A stretch of DNA of 64,000 bases, from assembly GCA_008933995.1 (NCBI GenBank), contig WARS01000007.1:8060423-8124422 (forward strand), written 5' to 3'. Below the pieces are notes generated by a model that was given only the letters and a program-made list of their open reading frames with translations, was not told where the DNA came from and searched no databases. Both the position numbers and the translations under genes were made by a program. Source of the stretch: Datnioides undecimradiatus (taxonomy: Eukaryota; Chordata; Actinopteri; Lobotiformes; Datnioididae). Shown piece after piece: positions 1 through 10,140 of this stretch (positions are counted from its first letter, which is position 1; each line of letters begins with the position of its first letter).

Positions 1-115
1 CGCCGTAACACACGACACCTCGCTAACGTCACAGACCAACCGCAGAGAGAGGAGAAGGGCTCTTTACTGATGACGGCAGCACCCTGGAGCCTCGAGGTTT
101 CACCAAAAGACGGTG

Positions 116-127
116 AAGATGGCGGAC
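116..127 (+). promoter_or_regulatory. YY1-like motif AAGATGGCGGAC
   Basis: The 12-mer matches the extended YY1 consensus (AAGATGGCGGC) at 11 positions. Sequence around it (1-130) is richer in CpG than its surroundings and has an ACGTCA half-CRE at 26-31. It lies within the tcf4 intron. Confidence 0.4.
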
Positions 128-299
128 TGAAACCATGTTCACCACAGGGGAGGAGGAGCAGGTATTCAGTCAACTTCAGATGATGGGAGAGAAGAAAACG
201 AGCATACTTTATGACTGAGCAAGAGGAGAAAAGACACTTGTGAATATAACTAATAACTCAAAAAGTCTAAAATGGAGCTGTGCTTTGACCTGAATTCCA

Positions 300-425
300 T
301 CATCAACCTGCTAACAATGCTGAGGCTGATGGGAAGGCAAATTAGTTTTGTAGGTATTTGAATTTTGCCCTGACGATGGAGTGAAATTAAAAATCAGGGG
401 ATCACTGCTGTAACTGGGGGGAAAA
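300..425 (+). repeat. Fragment of an old interspersed repeat (copy 1)
   Basis: GATGGGAAGGCAAATTAG followed by TTTTGTAGGTATTTG (328-360) matches GATGGGAATGGCATTAG followed by TTTTGCAGGTATTTG at 28,752-28,783 with few differences, in the same orientation. The flanks (CCTGACGATGG, GGGGATCAC) also resemble a repeat common in spiny-rayed fishes. No coding capacity is visible. The class (probably a non-autonomous element) is not determined. Confidence 0.55.
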
Positions 426-2199
426 GCAACCACAACCAACCAAACCACTTTTTTTTTAAAACAAATTTTGTTTATCCATCCAATACTTGTGACATTAAAC
501 TCAAAAAATGGTGATGCCCGAAGTCTTTAGGCCTTATCTTCTGCGGACTATGATTATCTGGCCCAAAGTTTCTCCACAATCATCTTTTAGACAGATGATT
601 AGGTAGGTAGACCAGCAATATTGCTGTCCCTAACTGTTTCTGCTACATGCCAGCCCGGGTGAAACATTGGACTTTTATTTTTCGACAGGTAAAGACATGT
701 ATGCTTGGCATTCAATAAAATTCTGCTTTCGGCAAAAATGTCGCTTTTTTGTCATTAGTCAGTCATTTGTGTCAATCATTCTGATTAACAGAGAAACAAA
801 ACCCCACTTAAAGGCACTATAGGACCTGTGCTACTAACAGCTAACAAAGGCAGTAACTTATATCCAGAAACCGGTCTTTGGTTTGACCAAAAATGATGGT
901 TGTTGGCAGTTGGTTGGTGATCATTATGATGTAGCCTAGCTTCTTTGTTTCCAGATCTCTGATTTCTGATTCAGTTATGTCCACTGTTGCAATCACTGGC
1001 AGCTCTCTCCCCAGTTGGAAAAACAATTGAGCCAATAACAGCTTTGTAGGTGGGATTAAGAATGAGGATCTTCCAGGAAACACAACAGCAGATCACACAC
1101 AGTGTGGATAAGCTGTAGGTCAAGTCCTACAATGGGATGTACAATTAAAAACCAGTTGACTGCTCCTACCAACCCACACAATAAGTACAGAAGGACGTAA
1201 AATGAATCAGTGGTTCAGTCTAACGATCACAGTGCTTCATTGCCCACTATTCAGAAAACAGGAACTATTCAGGATAGAAATGTTTGATACAGACCCTGTT
1301 CATATTCAGCCTATGAAAGGTACAGAAAGCACTTCATTTTGCTGTCTGTCTTCCTAACCACTCTCCGAAGTTAATGACTGGTTTATACTGTACTCCGAAC
1401 ACAAATCCGACAGGTAACCTGCTGCAGGTGTACAACAGATGCTTTGAAAACAGTCACTTCTGACTCGAGCCAAAAGCAGATGAAGACCAGCAATTAAGCA
1501 CTGGCTGCCTGTCGACCCTTAGCCAACTTATTACCAAGTGTTTCAAAGCATAACACACAGACACCGACTGTCGACAACAAAACATTTTGATTTTGTTCTT
1601 TTAACTGATTCTGATATCAAGTTCAAAACTCGGCTTTTAAACCCAATCATGAACAAGTAAGAACTGCTTTTTTTATTTTACAGAAATGTGTAACCTCACC
1701 TTAAACAAACTATTCTAAAACTACGGCAAGCTGTTGAAATGTCACTAGATATAGCTTTTAAAGAGCCACACCAAGCTCAACAAAGTCAAGTTGAATTCAT
1801 ATTAAGTTCTGCGTTGCTGGACTCTGAGAGGCCAAAAGGTCCCATCACTGTGTCGGAGCTTGCTGGTGGTAATTTGGTTGATTGTTTAACGTGACACAAA
1901 CTTGAAAAAAACTGAAATCAACTGAAGCATCGATCAGCTGAAATGCTAAGGGTCTTAGAGCAGGTGCTTCAAGGTTCACAAACAAAGGGTCAGTGGGGAC
2001 CCGCATCTATTTTCTTGCACAGTAATTGCAAACACAGCCTTGCTCAAAGTAACATTTATAACACTAAAACCAACCAAAAACAGTTGACAGGCCAAACAAG
2101 AACAACTCAACTCAATTAAACTTTAATCAAAGAGACCAAACTGAACAAAATATAAACTAATCTAAACAGTTCAGCCCAGCTCAGCACATCTCAGCATTG

Positions 2200-2930
2200 T
2201 CTTTGGGGAAAACATATGGAGCTCCGACTCGGTAGCGAGCCGGCCCGTCGAAGCAAGCGGCACGTCAATCTCCTGAGCTTTGGAAGAGGAAAAACCACAA
2301 ATCCACGCCGAGTTCTCACAGACGCTAACCTTGAAATCACTGCCATTATTAGCAGAGTCATTATTAGCATTAGAAAAGCAAATGGGGCTAATAATATTTG
2401 CCATTATGGCTAAAAACGCCTATTAATCCCTAATCCGCACCACAATTAAGAGCATGGTTGGGTGTTTTTGTGAGTCGTTCTGCATCTCTTTGCCGGGGAA
2501 ACGAGACAATTTAACAGCCTCAGAGGCAGGGAAGCAGAGAGAAGGTGGGAGGGTGAGGTATTAAGCAACTGGCTCCTGCGCTCCATCTCTATTTTGAAAG
2601 CGATCAGCCAGGGTGTTTTTGAGTGACAGGCGTAACGGAGGCAGATTTGACTGGATAGAGACAAGAGGGTGGCGGTGGGGGCGTTGCTCGCTGCGTTGAA
2701 GCGCGTTATCTGTCTCGGTACAAGTGCATCAAATCAAACGAGAGAGGGGATATTATTAAAGCAACCCCCTTTTTTCTCTGCTGCGAACTGTGACTTAATA
2801 AGCTATGCCAATTAGGGGAACAAAAATCAGGCATGCCATCGGGGCTGTATCTATCCTTGCCCAAATTTCGCTGCTAATGCATGAAGCTCGCTGGCAGAGG
2901 CGTCAGCGCTGCTGTGTTTTTCTGTTTGGC
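2200..2930. promoter_or_regulatory. Enhancer-like conserved-element candidate, intron
   Basis: The block is free of simple repeats and has a mixed, information-rich composition unlike the surrounding AT-rich filler: TCATTATTAGCATTAG, GGCTAATAATATTTGCC, two TAATCC sites (2,424 and 2,431), CCAATTAGGGG near 2,810, a CATATG E-box at 2,213 and several CpGs. This pattern of homeodomain cores packed between CpG-bearing segments is typical of vertebrate developmental enhancers. Short ORFs overlapping it are not gene-like. Confidence 0.45.
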
Positions 2931-2984
2931 TTTGACAAGAAAAAGAGGGGAGAGGTGGAAGGTTGGATAAAAATAATATAAAAC

Positions 2985-3140
2985 AGGACAAAGCTTATTG
3001 ATTTTGCGATAATCGTCTTGTGTCAGGTGATAGTCAATATTTTTTCCTGTTCTTAATAAATCCCGCGCAGAAACCAACAATATATCCATCCCATTAACAA
3101 GTATTGTCTGTTTTTCCACACACTTTGCTCCTCGGTGCAA
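2985..3140. promoter_or_regulatory. Enhancer-like segment with paired SOX half-sites
   Basis: AACAAGTATTGT (3,096-3,107) has facing ACAA/TTGT half-sites 3 bp apart, as in SOX dimer sites. It is preceded by AACAATATATCC and TTGCGATAATCG. It lies 50 bp beyond the 2.2-2.9 kb block and may be part of it. Confidence 0.3.
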
Positions 3141-3784
3141 ACGTCAATCAAGTACAACTCAACTAAAAGCTGTCAGCAAATGTTTATCAATTAATGTGAC
3201 TTGCCAAATCATGATATATGTTAATTTGAGAAAAATATCTGCATCAAAATCATAACCTGTTTTCGACATACTGTCTTGCTATAAGATTTATCTTACAACT
3301 CCAAGGGGCATCACCATGCCAAAGCTGGTAGCCACTGCTGTAAATTACTGCAATCAATCCTACAGTCATATACAATCATGCCACTATAAGTACTCAGTTG
3401 AAATGAGCTCTTACCCCCCATTGAAAACAGTTCCCAACAAATTCAAGATTTAGCCCTGTGTGTAGCCCTTGAATGTTAATTCAGGGTTCAGACTACATCG
3501 TTTCAAATGGTTTATAACCTGTCCTAACAAACATATAGGGCAACGGGTCAGGACAATGGATGTCAATACACGACAATCAAATCGTTTTATCCCATTGAGT
3601 CCCAACTTGAAACGCCTGACAAAACAAAAAGATGAGCACGTTAGGCTTTTTATGACTCCTTGGGGTGTTCAAGCATTAACCAATAGGAGCGCAGAACACA
3701 CTTCTGTTCACAAATGGGAACATCAAGAAAGTGAAATGACATTTTTGGTCACAGCACCACAGGTGGAGCTGTGAAGCAGAGGGA

Positions 3785-4190
3785 ATGATTGTTGTATTCC
3801 CTTCTTCTTTCTCTTCTTCTTTCTTTGACTTTTTTCTGTCCCTACTTGCTGCTTTTCCTTTCTTCCCAACATCTTTTCTCCACCCTTACCTCTTTTTCCT
3901 TCTTTCTGTTCCTTTCCTTATATTTATCCTGCTTTTCTCTGTTTCTTTTTCCTCCATCTCTCCTTTCCTCTTTCATCGGTTTCATCTTCTATTTCCTTTC
4001 TTTCTTTTTGTTTGTTTTCCATTTCTTCTGGCTTAATTTTTTTCCTTTCCTCTCTTCCTTGTTTCCATTCCCTCTTTCCTTCCTTACTTTTGTCCTTTTC
4101 TTTCTCAGACCTTTCCTTCCTTCTTTAGTTGCCTCCTACCTTTCCTTTCTTTCCTCTTTTCATCCTCCATTTCTTTGTTTCTTTCTGCTG
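3785..4190 (+). repeat. Homopyrimidine tract (CT-rich), ~400 bp
   Basis: The plus strand is almost entirely C/T with scattered interruptions (TTTCTTCTTTC-type runs). It opens a 163-codon and an 83-codon ORF of Phe, Leu and Ser only, which are compositional artefacts. The transcribed strand of tcf4 carries the complementary purines. Confidence 0.85.
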
Positions 4191-4599
4191 ACACTTGAGG
4201 AAACACTTCCTCTATCTCTCGTTGCCAACTTTATGTTCCATGGCAACGGGGATGATGGTTTGCCCCTCAGATCTCCCTGAGACACGCATTTTTTATGCTC
4301 AACACTTATTCTCATATGAACATACGCATTTACAATCTCTCTCACACTCACGCACACACCTCAGTCCCCTTCCAACACCACTGACAGGGAGACAAACAGC
4401 GGATCTGAGAGGTTATAACAGCATTAAAAAAAAGAGGAAAAACACCTAAACCAGCCAAGACCTGAAATAGAAGAGTGGCGATGGCAGCGGTTTTGACAGG
4501 CAGAGTGAAGCTGCTCGCTGAACGGCTTCATCCAGGAGGAGATTAGAAACACACACAGAGTTTGAAGTGTGCATTATCTTTCCAGGGATGATCCCAAAA

Positions 4600-4870
4600 T
4601 AAACAACAACAACGGCGAAATCTCCCAATAATTAAAACGCCTAATCCACTTCCTGGTTGGCGATGACCGTGGGCTGAGCGTGTCAGCCGGGACTCGTGGG
4701 GATTGTGTTGCGTTTATGTTTAGATGCTTTTGTGTTTTAAGGTGAATTTCTCGCCAAAAATACGAGGACTCGCGACGAATGAGGAGAGTGCTTCAAAAAC
4801 CGTAATTCATTCACAGCATTGTGCGAAGCTTGTCATTTCAAAATTCAACCTCAACATGAGACGTGTTTGG
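4600..4870. promoter_or_regulatory. Enhancer-like conserved-element candidate, intron
   Basis: This stretch is non-repetitive and unusually rich in CpG for an intron (CGGCGAAATC, GGCGATGACCG, CTCGCGACGAATG). It carries TAATTA at 4,629 and TAATCC at 4,642, and shares the composite AAAACGCCTA...ATCC with the 2.4 kb block. A regulatory role is inferred. Confidence 0.4.
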
Positions 4871-6380
4871 AAAGAATGTCACTCGTTATCCTGAAAAGCA
4901 TCAGATAAACCAAATCCTAAAACCTGCTTTTATTCCTCTGCCTCTCTCTATGACTGACGTGTTATTTTTACACACTTTTGTGTTTCGTGCTTTCATCCGA
5001 GCTCTTGTCTCTTTTATGTCCTAATTTTGCTGTTGATGTTGTCTTCTTTAACCCTGTTGTTCAACCTCAAACTATTTTCCAAAGCATCAGGGGACAAACT
5101 GTGTTCTTTGTGTTAAGAACTTTCTACACTGTGGCAAACAAGCACCCGTTAATATAGGAGATTGAATGTGACATGCCGTTTAAATTACTGTGCGGTACTG
5201 TAGTGCTGGGCAAACACACACTTACTTATTTCACTTAAACTCGCCCAATGCTCATATAAGTTACCCAATTTTTTATTCTTTGGGGGGAACTGAGAATCTC
5301 TATATAGGTTTCATTGATTATACATTGCCACAGAGGCTCCATGTTATGTTAGTGTTAATAGTGCATGAAGAAAAATATATATATATATGTATAATAAGAA
5401 AACTCCAAAACCACAGTTACAATAACGAAAAAATAAAACACGTTCATCAAATCTTTTGGATAACATTGTATTTCATGTCAAAAGCCTTCCTTTACACAAA
5501 CAGATGCAAGCACTTTAATGTCAATAAATTAAAATGACATTTGGTTTTGCACCCACCTCAACCACGCATTAAAACTTATTTACAATGATTTTTGGTTTGG
5601 TTTGGTTTGGGTTCTTTGTGCATAAACTGTGCGGCAGACCAATTTTAGCATAGTAGGTCAGTAAGCCCTGGCCACCTGTCTCTTCAGGTACAAATGAGGT
5701 TGAAGCTTTTCATGCAGCTGAAGTAAGAAATAATAGGAATGATCATCCTTTTTGTGTTTATTCCTATAAGTATGAGTAATATAATTTAATCTGGTTCACT
5801 TGTCACTAATAGCAACTCAAAAATCTGAACAGAAACTTTACTGGTTTTTATTTCTTAGAATTTTAGAAAATTGAACAGGATTTAATTTCAACTGTATCTA
5901 GTAAAAACCTTGGTACCTAGATTTTAAAGGAGCCTCCTTTGAGAGACCTTAAAGTCATAAATGTTTTTTAATTCCATTTAAATTATAATACCAACAACAT
6001 GGTGTCACCCAGCTAGAATACAAACATTTTCTCAGATCATGAAAGGTTGACATTATGGAGATACAGTTTTGTTTTTCAGCTTCTGGCATGAGGGCCCTTG
6101 GGTGGGCCTTAGGTGAGCTGCTGTGATATCAGTTAACCAGTTTATGGATAGGGTAAGATACAAAGATCTATCCCTCAAAAGGAAATAAAGTCTTGCACAT
6201 TAGCGATCAGAAGGAACTACTTGACAGGAATCAACATGAACATGAATGTACTGTAACACTGTACTGAATGTTGTTTTCTGTGAAAGACATCGCTGTTAAC
6301 CTGAACTTGACTGTGGACCGGGTTCGGTGTCGGCGTGTCCCCGTCCCTGGCCTCGCCCCAGCCTTTTGAAACCGCTGCTC
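4870..6380. other. AT-rich intronic sequence, no feature seen
   Basis: Contains only a short (AT)7 run (5,375-5,388) and (TTTGG)4 (5,591-5,610). The open frame at 5,190-5,537 has no protein character. Confidence 0.6.
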
Positions 6381-6480
6381 TCATGGTTGTGTGGGTCTAT
6401 AGAGTTCTAATTAGCTGCATTCACAAACAGAGCCGGGCTCATCAAAATGCCGAGGCCTGCAGAAAGCCACAGCAGGGGTG
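6380..6480. promoter_or_regulatory. Short enhancer-like segment
   Basis: GTTCTAATTAGCTGCATTC followed by CCGGGCTCATC and GCCGAGGCCTGCAG is a compact non-repetitive block with a homeodomain core. It sits directly beside a GT/G microsatellite. Weak evidence. Confidence 0.25.
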
Positions 6481-6486
6481 AGCGGA

Positions 6487-6638
6487 GTGTGTGTGTGTGT
6501 GGGGGGGGGGTTGTGTGCGTTGCAACTTGTACATGTGGGTGTTTAGATGTGTGTGCACAAGGAACAGAGCGTGATTTGTGTATATGGATGAGTGCATGTG
6601 TGTGTGTGTGACACCAGTGTGTGTGTGTGTGTGTGTGT
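6487..6638 (+). repeat. (GT)n and G10 simple repeats
   Basis: (GT)7 at 6,487-6,500 runs into G10 (6,501-6,510). Further GT runs lie at 6,597-6,610 and 6,617-6,638. Confidence 0.9.
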
Positions 6639-6725
6639 TTCTTTATGAAAAGAAAAAAAAACAATCTCAAAATGAAGATGCACATCGAAGCAGCAAACCG
6701 AGGCCTAACAACCGATACAAATTCT

Positions 6726-6768
6726 AAAAAAAAAAAAAAAAAAAAGAAGCTTTTTTTTTTTTTTTTTT
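6726..6768. repeat. A20 / T18 inverted repeat
   Basis: A run of 20 A is followed by GAAGC and 18 T. The centre AAGCTT is palindromic, so the whole 43 bp can fold on either strand with one mismatch. Open frames crossing it encode Lys or Phe runs and are artefacts. Confidence 0.9.
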
Positions 6769-7839
6769 CCCAAAATCGTAACATTTGTCGTCCTTCCTTG
6801 CATCTGTATGCACGGCACAGGAGCAAACAACACCACCGAAACCGCAGAGCACAAACAACAACAAGCACACAACGAAGCAGTAAACAAAGAAGACGTCTCG
6901 ACATCTCTCTGTTTTCCAGCCAACAAACAAAATGGCTTCCGAACGCCGTTTAGAGGCAAATAACATGAGCGGGAGGGACAGAAATGACCCGGCTGTTTTC
7001 TGTGAAAAGCTTCCAGGATGGATTTTCAAACGAAAGTATCCTCCTGCCCTGAAGGACGGAGGTGGAGCTTGTCGCGTACAGGCCGAGGACCTTAAAGAAC
7101 ATGACACACATACGGCATGGTGGCACAATAAAATGATGGAAAATACATCAGGGAAATGCAGCACCACATACAACCTGATGTATGATCACAGCAAAGAGGT
7201 CAAAGCAGAGACATGGGGGACCAAGAGAGAAGTGCAATCTGTTTCTGAATCTGTTTTTAGTAAGAAAGATGTTAACACACGTGATCACATTCTGATTGTT
7301 TGACACCAGTTAGCAGTTTTGTCTTCATGGGCCGGTTGTGCTGCATACAGTGTTGTATTTTCTATTCTTATTGTGCTTTCTGCTTTTCTTTAAGTCTATT
7401 TAAAGGATTCAATCTGCTAATTGACCAACAAACTGAGCTCAAACTCAGCTGGCAGAAAGACTACATATCTACATATATGCACATTTATACCTAATCAACT
7501 TAATCAAAACTCAGCCGACTGACTAACCCAGTGAGCAGCCGTTTGGACAGCATACAGTTTTAAAAACCACTAGTTGCAGGTTGCGTTTCAGATACACAAG
7601 TGTAGAGTGTACAGCTATTTTGTCATGATGACTGCGAGGTATAAGGGGTATAAATGCAGCATGCATATTGCAAAGGAATCCACCAGGAATGTACAGAATA
7701 CAAGCGTTTGATTAACCAGAGCAGCATCTTGTCATGTGATGACACATTGTGGTCAGCCCTAGGTTGTGCCAGGTTCCTTGCTGGTTGACCCTGTAGTTGT
7801 TTGTTTGTTGCTGAGGTAAAAACACAAGTCAGTCTGAAC

Positions 7840-8120
7840 GCTAGCCTAAGTGACTGACTGATCCAATTGTTCAATAACTCACGGAGTAATAACACTAGGA
7901 CAGACTCATCACTTATAAACTCGCACACTGGCTTCCAGACTGACTGATTTGACAAATGGATGAATAAATGAAAGAAGAGCTGAGCGCCACATGAAGCACC
8001 TTTACCAAACTCCTTCACAAATACAGTAAATGACTGACTGGGTAAGAGTACGGATGAGTGAAAGTGTTCAACAGCTAACTCCTCACTCACCCAATTACTA
8101 ACTGACTGACCGACTGGATG
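7840..8120. repeat. Degenerate GACT/TGAC tetranucleotide region
   Basis: TGACTGACTGA-type words recur at 7,851, 7,938, 8,030 and 8,100 among TGGATGAATAAATGAA-type words, indicating a decayed tetranucleotide array. It underlies a 192-codon minus-strand ORF (7,623-8,201) that is not a gene. Confidence 0.55.
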
Positions 8121-9103
8121 ACCTGATGAATCAATCAGTAACATGGTAACACGGTAGTTTATTCCCTCATGTACCAGTAAGTGTGTCTCATATTTATTCA
8201 CTTAACCTACTGAATGACAGGCTACCAGAGTTAAACTTCATAGTCAAACACTCACATCCATAACAGTTTAAAGTCAAAGCCACTTTGCTCTGAGCATGTT
8301 CCACACCAACAACACCACTGTGTAGAAAAACACACACACACACACAGAGGCAGGAAAGAATGAGAGCAGCAAATCAGAAAAACAGGAAGTCTCCTTCAGG
8401 AATGAACTTGAGCAGCTGAAAAACAAACGTGTGGCCCCAGAATAAAGAAACATGAAAAATCCCAACATCACCTGATGGCTGCATTTTACACAACAGTATA
8501 CAGATGCTGTTGACTGTGACGTCAAGCAGGAATGCACACACACATGAGCCCAAGTGTATGTCACACACAGTCACAGACAACAAAATTCGCCTCCTCTGGT
8601 CAAATATCAAGCACCTGATGTGTATCAATCCGCTGCTGAAAGTAATCCCAAACAAAATGCACCACTTCCTCCTGTTTCCTGAGTAGCATTTGCTGAAAAC
8701 TACAGTGGCCTCAGCTTTCTGTTGAAATAAAACCGGATATTTGAAAGTTGTTTTTTCAGTATTTACATCTTCAGTAGGAATCGGTGGACAGGCATTGCAG
8801 GGAAGTGCTGAGAGACAGATTAACACTTCACTCAAAGCTATATAATTAACTTTGTTGTTAGAGCAACATGTGACATTATAAGCAAACTTTTAGATCAGAA
8901 AACACAAACCAGCTCAAGAACAAGTATTTACAGTCTATGAAAACAAATCCTGCATTTTTTTCGGGTCTCAAAATAAAAAGTGATCCACGAAGCAAAACCC
9001 CAAAACTGCATCTGCATGTTCGGAACATGGTAACCAACACAAGAAAATTCAAACAGCAAGCGAAGCAGCAGCGAGCAGGTGTAGGAGAGAGGAGAGGGGG
9101 AGG

Positions 9104-9165
9104 CTGAGAGGAGAAAAAGAGAAGAAGAAGAAGAAGAAGAAGAAGGAAAAAAAAAGGAGAAGGCT
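9104..9165 (-). repeat. (TTC)n pyrimidine tract just downstream of the tcf4 exon 2 donor
   Basis: On the tcf4 sense strand the donor GTACGTCAG is followed by CCTTCTCC, T9, CC, about nine TTC units and TCTCTTTTTCTCCTCTCAG. Pyrimidine tracts immediately after a donor are known binding sites for TIA1 and PTB splicing factors. The tract ends in an AG (9,105-9,104) that looks like a 3' splice site. Confidence 0.8.
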
Positions 9166-9172
9166 GACGTAC

Positions 9173-9245
9173 TTGAGCCGGAGAAATGTCCGCTCCCCAG
9201 GGAGGTCGGCCCGTTCTTTCCACTGCTAACAGGAGGGGAAAACAT
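9173..9245 (-). CDS. tcf4: tcf4 second coding exon
   Basis: Seen: acceptor TTGTCTTGTAG|ATG at 9,246-9,247, then MFSPPVSSGKNGPTSL...GHFSGS on the minus strand. The donor GTACGTC starts at 9,172. The exon is 73 nt and leaves phase 1 (24 codons plus one A). Known: this is the second coding exon of TCF4 and continues activation domain 1. GKNGPTSL separates TCF4 from TCF12 (GKTRPTTL) and TCF3 (GKGRPASL). From memory the human exon is 76 nt, also phase 1, so this one appears exactly one codon shorter with the frame kept. The next exon (VEDRS...-like) was searched for by eye on the minus strand down to position 1 and not found, so it must lie outside the window. The reading frame stays open past the donor to a stop at 8,928, but that part is intronic. 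A long pyrimidine tract (TTC repeat) begins about 8 nt after the donor. Confidence 0.93.
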
Positions 9246-9849
9246 CTACAAGACAAACAGAGCGCACATTACCTCGGAGAGCAGTGACACTGCAGAGAGC
9301 AAGACAAATCTCTACAGAAACATCACTGCAGCTACACATGAAAAGCTTCATTCCAAAACACCAGGGCAACATCTGGCTGCAAAATGCTGCTGCCAGATTC
9401 ATCAGCACATTACAGTCTTGATCGGAAATGTCTTAAATTTAATGGTCAATCCAAGATGTTTATTTTCCTTTTATCAGAGCTTTTTATTTCCCTTTTTAAG
9501 TAGTCAGTAACTGGTTTTGGAAGGAAACTCTTCGTCGATAATCCATTATCACTGGGGTTGGGTATCCATTTTGTTTTGGTAACAATACCAAACTGATATA
9601 TTGTTTTCTACAACTCACTCGAAGAAGTATAAATATGTTTTTCATTTCACAAACCAAGAAAAGGTTCTGAAATCTAAACAGTTTTTTTAAACACAATCAC
9701 TGGTACGCAGACTTTGACAAGATAAACTGCAGCCTGAAATTGGCCAAATTTGTTCAAATTAAAGGAGCAAATAAGCTAAATTTAGAGAAATGTAACGCCT
9801 TCAGCGTTAAAGTCATTGTTTTACAAGGTGAGAGAGAGTCCCAAATCTG

Positions 9850-10140
9850 TAATGTCAGGTCCCAAATCAAGACAAACAAGCCCCGGGTTAGGGCTGAAGT
9901 CATGACAGGTCCAAGTCCAGAGTTAAGTTCCACGAGATGTCCAACAAGTTTCAAATGAAGACTAACAGATCCAAACAGTTAAGTCTTGAGTTTCGTGGGA
10001 AGACGGGTAAGTCCGGAGCCAAGTCCAGGGAAAGACAATCCTTAAGTCAAGTTCAATCCATGTCCAATTGGAATACTGGTAAACTTTAAGTCAGGTCCCA
10101 AATCAAGGTCAACAAGTTCCAAACGTGGTCCAAGTCCTTC
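9850..10140. repeat. Degenerate AAGTC minisatellite
   Basis: The 18-mer GTCAGGTCCCAAATCAAG occurs twice exactly (9,854 and 10,090), with related words AAGTCCAGAG, AAGTCCGGAG, CAAGTCCAGGG and AACAAG throughout. The unit has decayed, and length variation between units is high. Confidence 0.65.

Larger units (their letters stand above)
1..9172 (-). other. tcf4: tcf4 intron downstream of coding exon 2 (partial)
   Basis: This is at least 9.2 kb of intron, running past the window edge. It holds a YY1-like site (116-127), an old repeat fragment (318-425), enhancer-like blocks (2,200-3,140; 4,600-4,870; 6,380-6,470), a homopyrimidine tract (3,785-4,190), GT arrays and an A/T hairpin (6,480-6,770), a degenerate GACT region (7,840-8,120) and a TTC repeat next to the donor. 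Short ORFs here have no recognisable protein character. Unlisted stretches (430-2,170; 3,150-3,780; 4,900-6,380; 6,960-7,840; 8,130-9,050) are AT-rich unique-looking sequence in which I see nothing specific. Confidence 0.85.

Noticed and set aside
3785-4280. Phe/Leu/Ser-rich ORFs that look like membrane proteins
   Set aside because: Homopyrimidine tract artefact.
7623-8201. 192-codon minus-strand ORF
   Set aside because: Overlaps a degenerate GACT/TGAA tetranucleotide region, lacks any domain, and is in a tcf4 intron without splice signals that would include it.
1-9100. Further tcf4 exons (VEDRS...- or PYDHM-like)
   Set aside because: No minus-strand match seen by eye. The next exon must lie beyond position 1.
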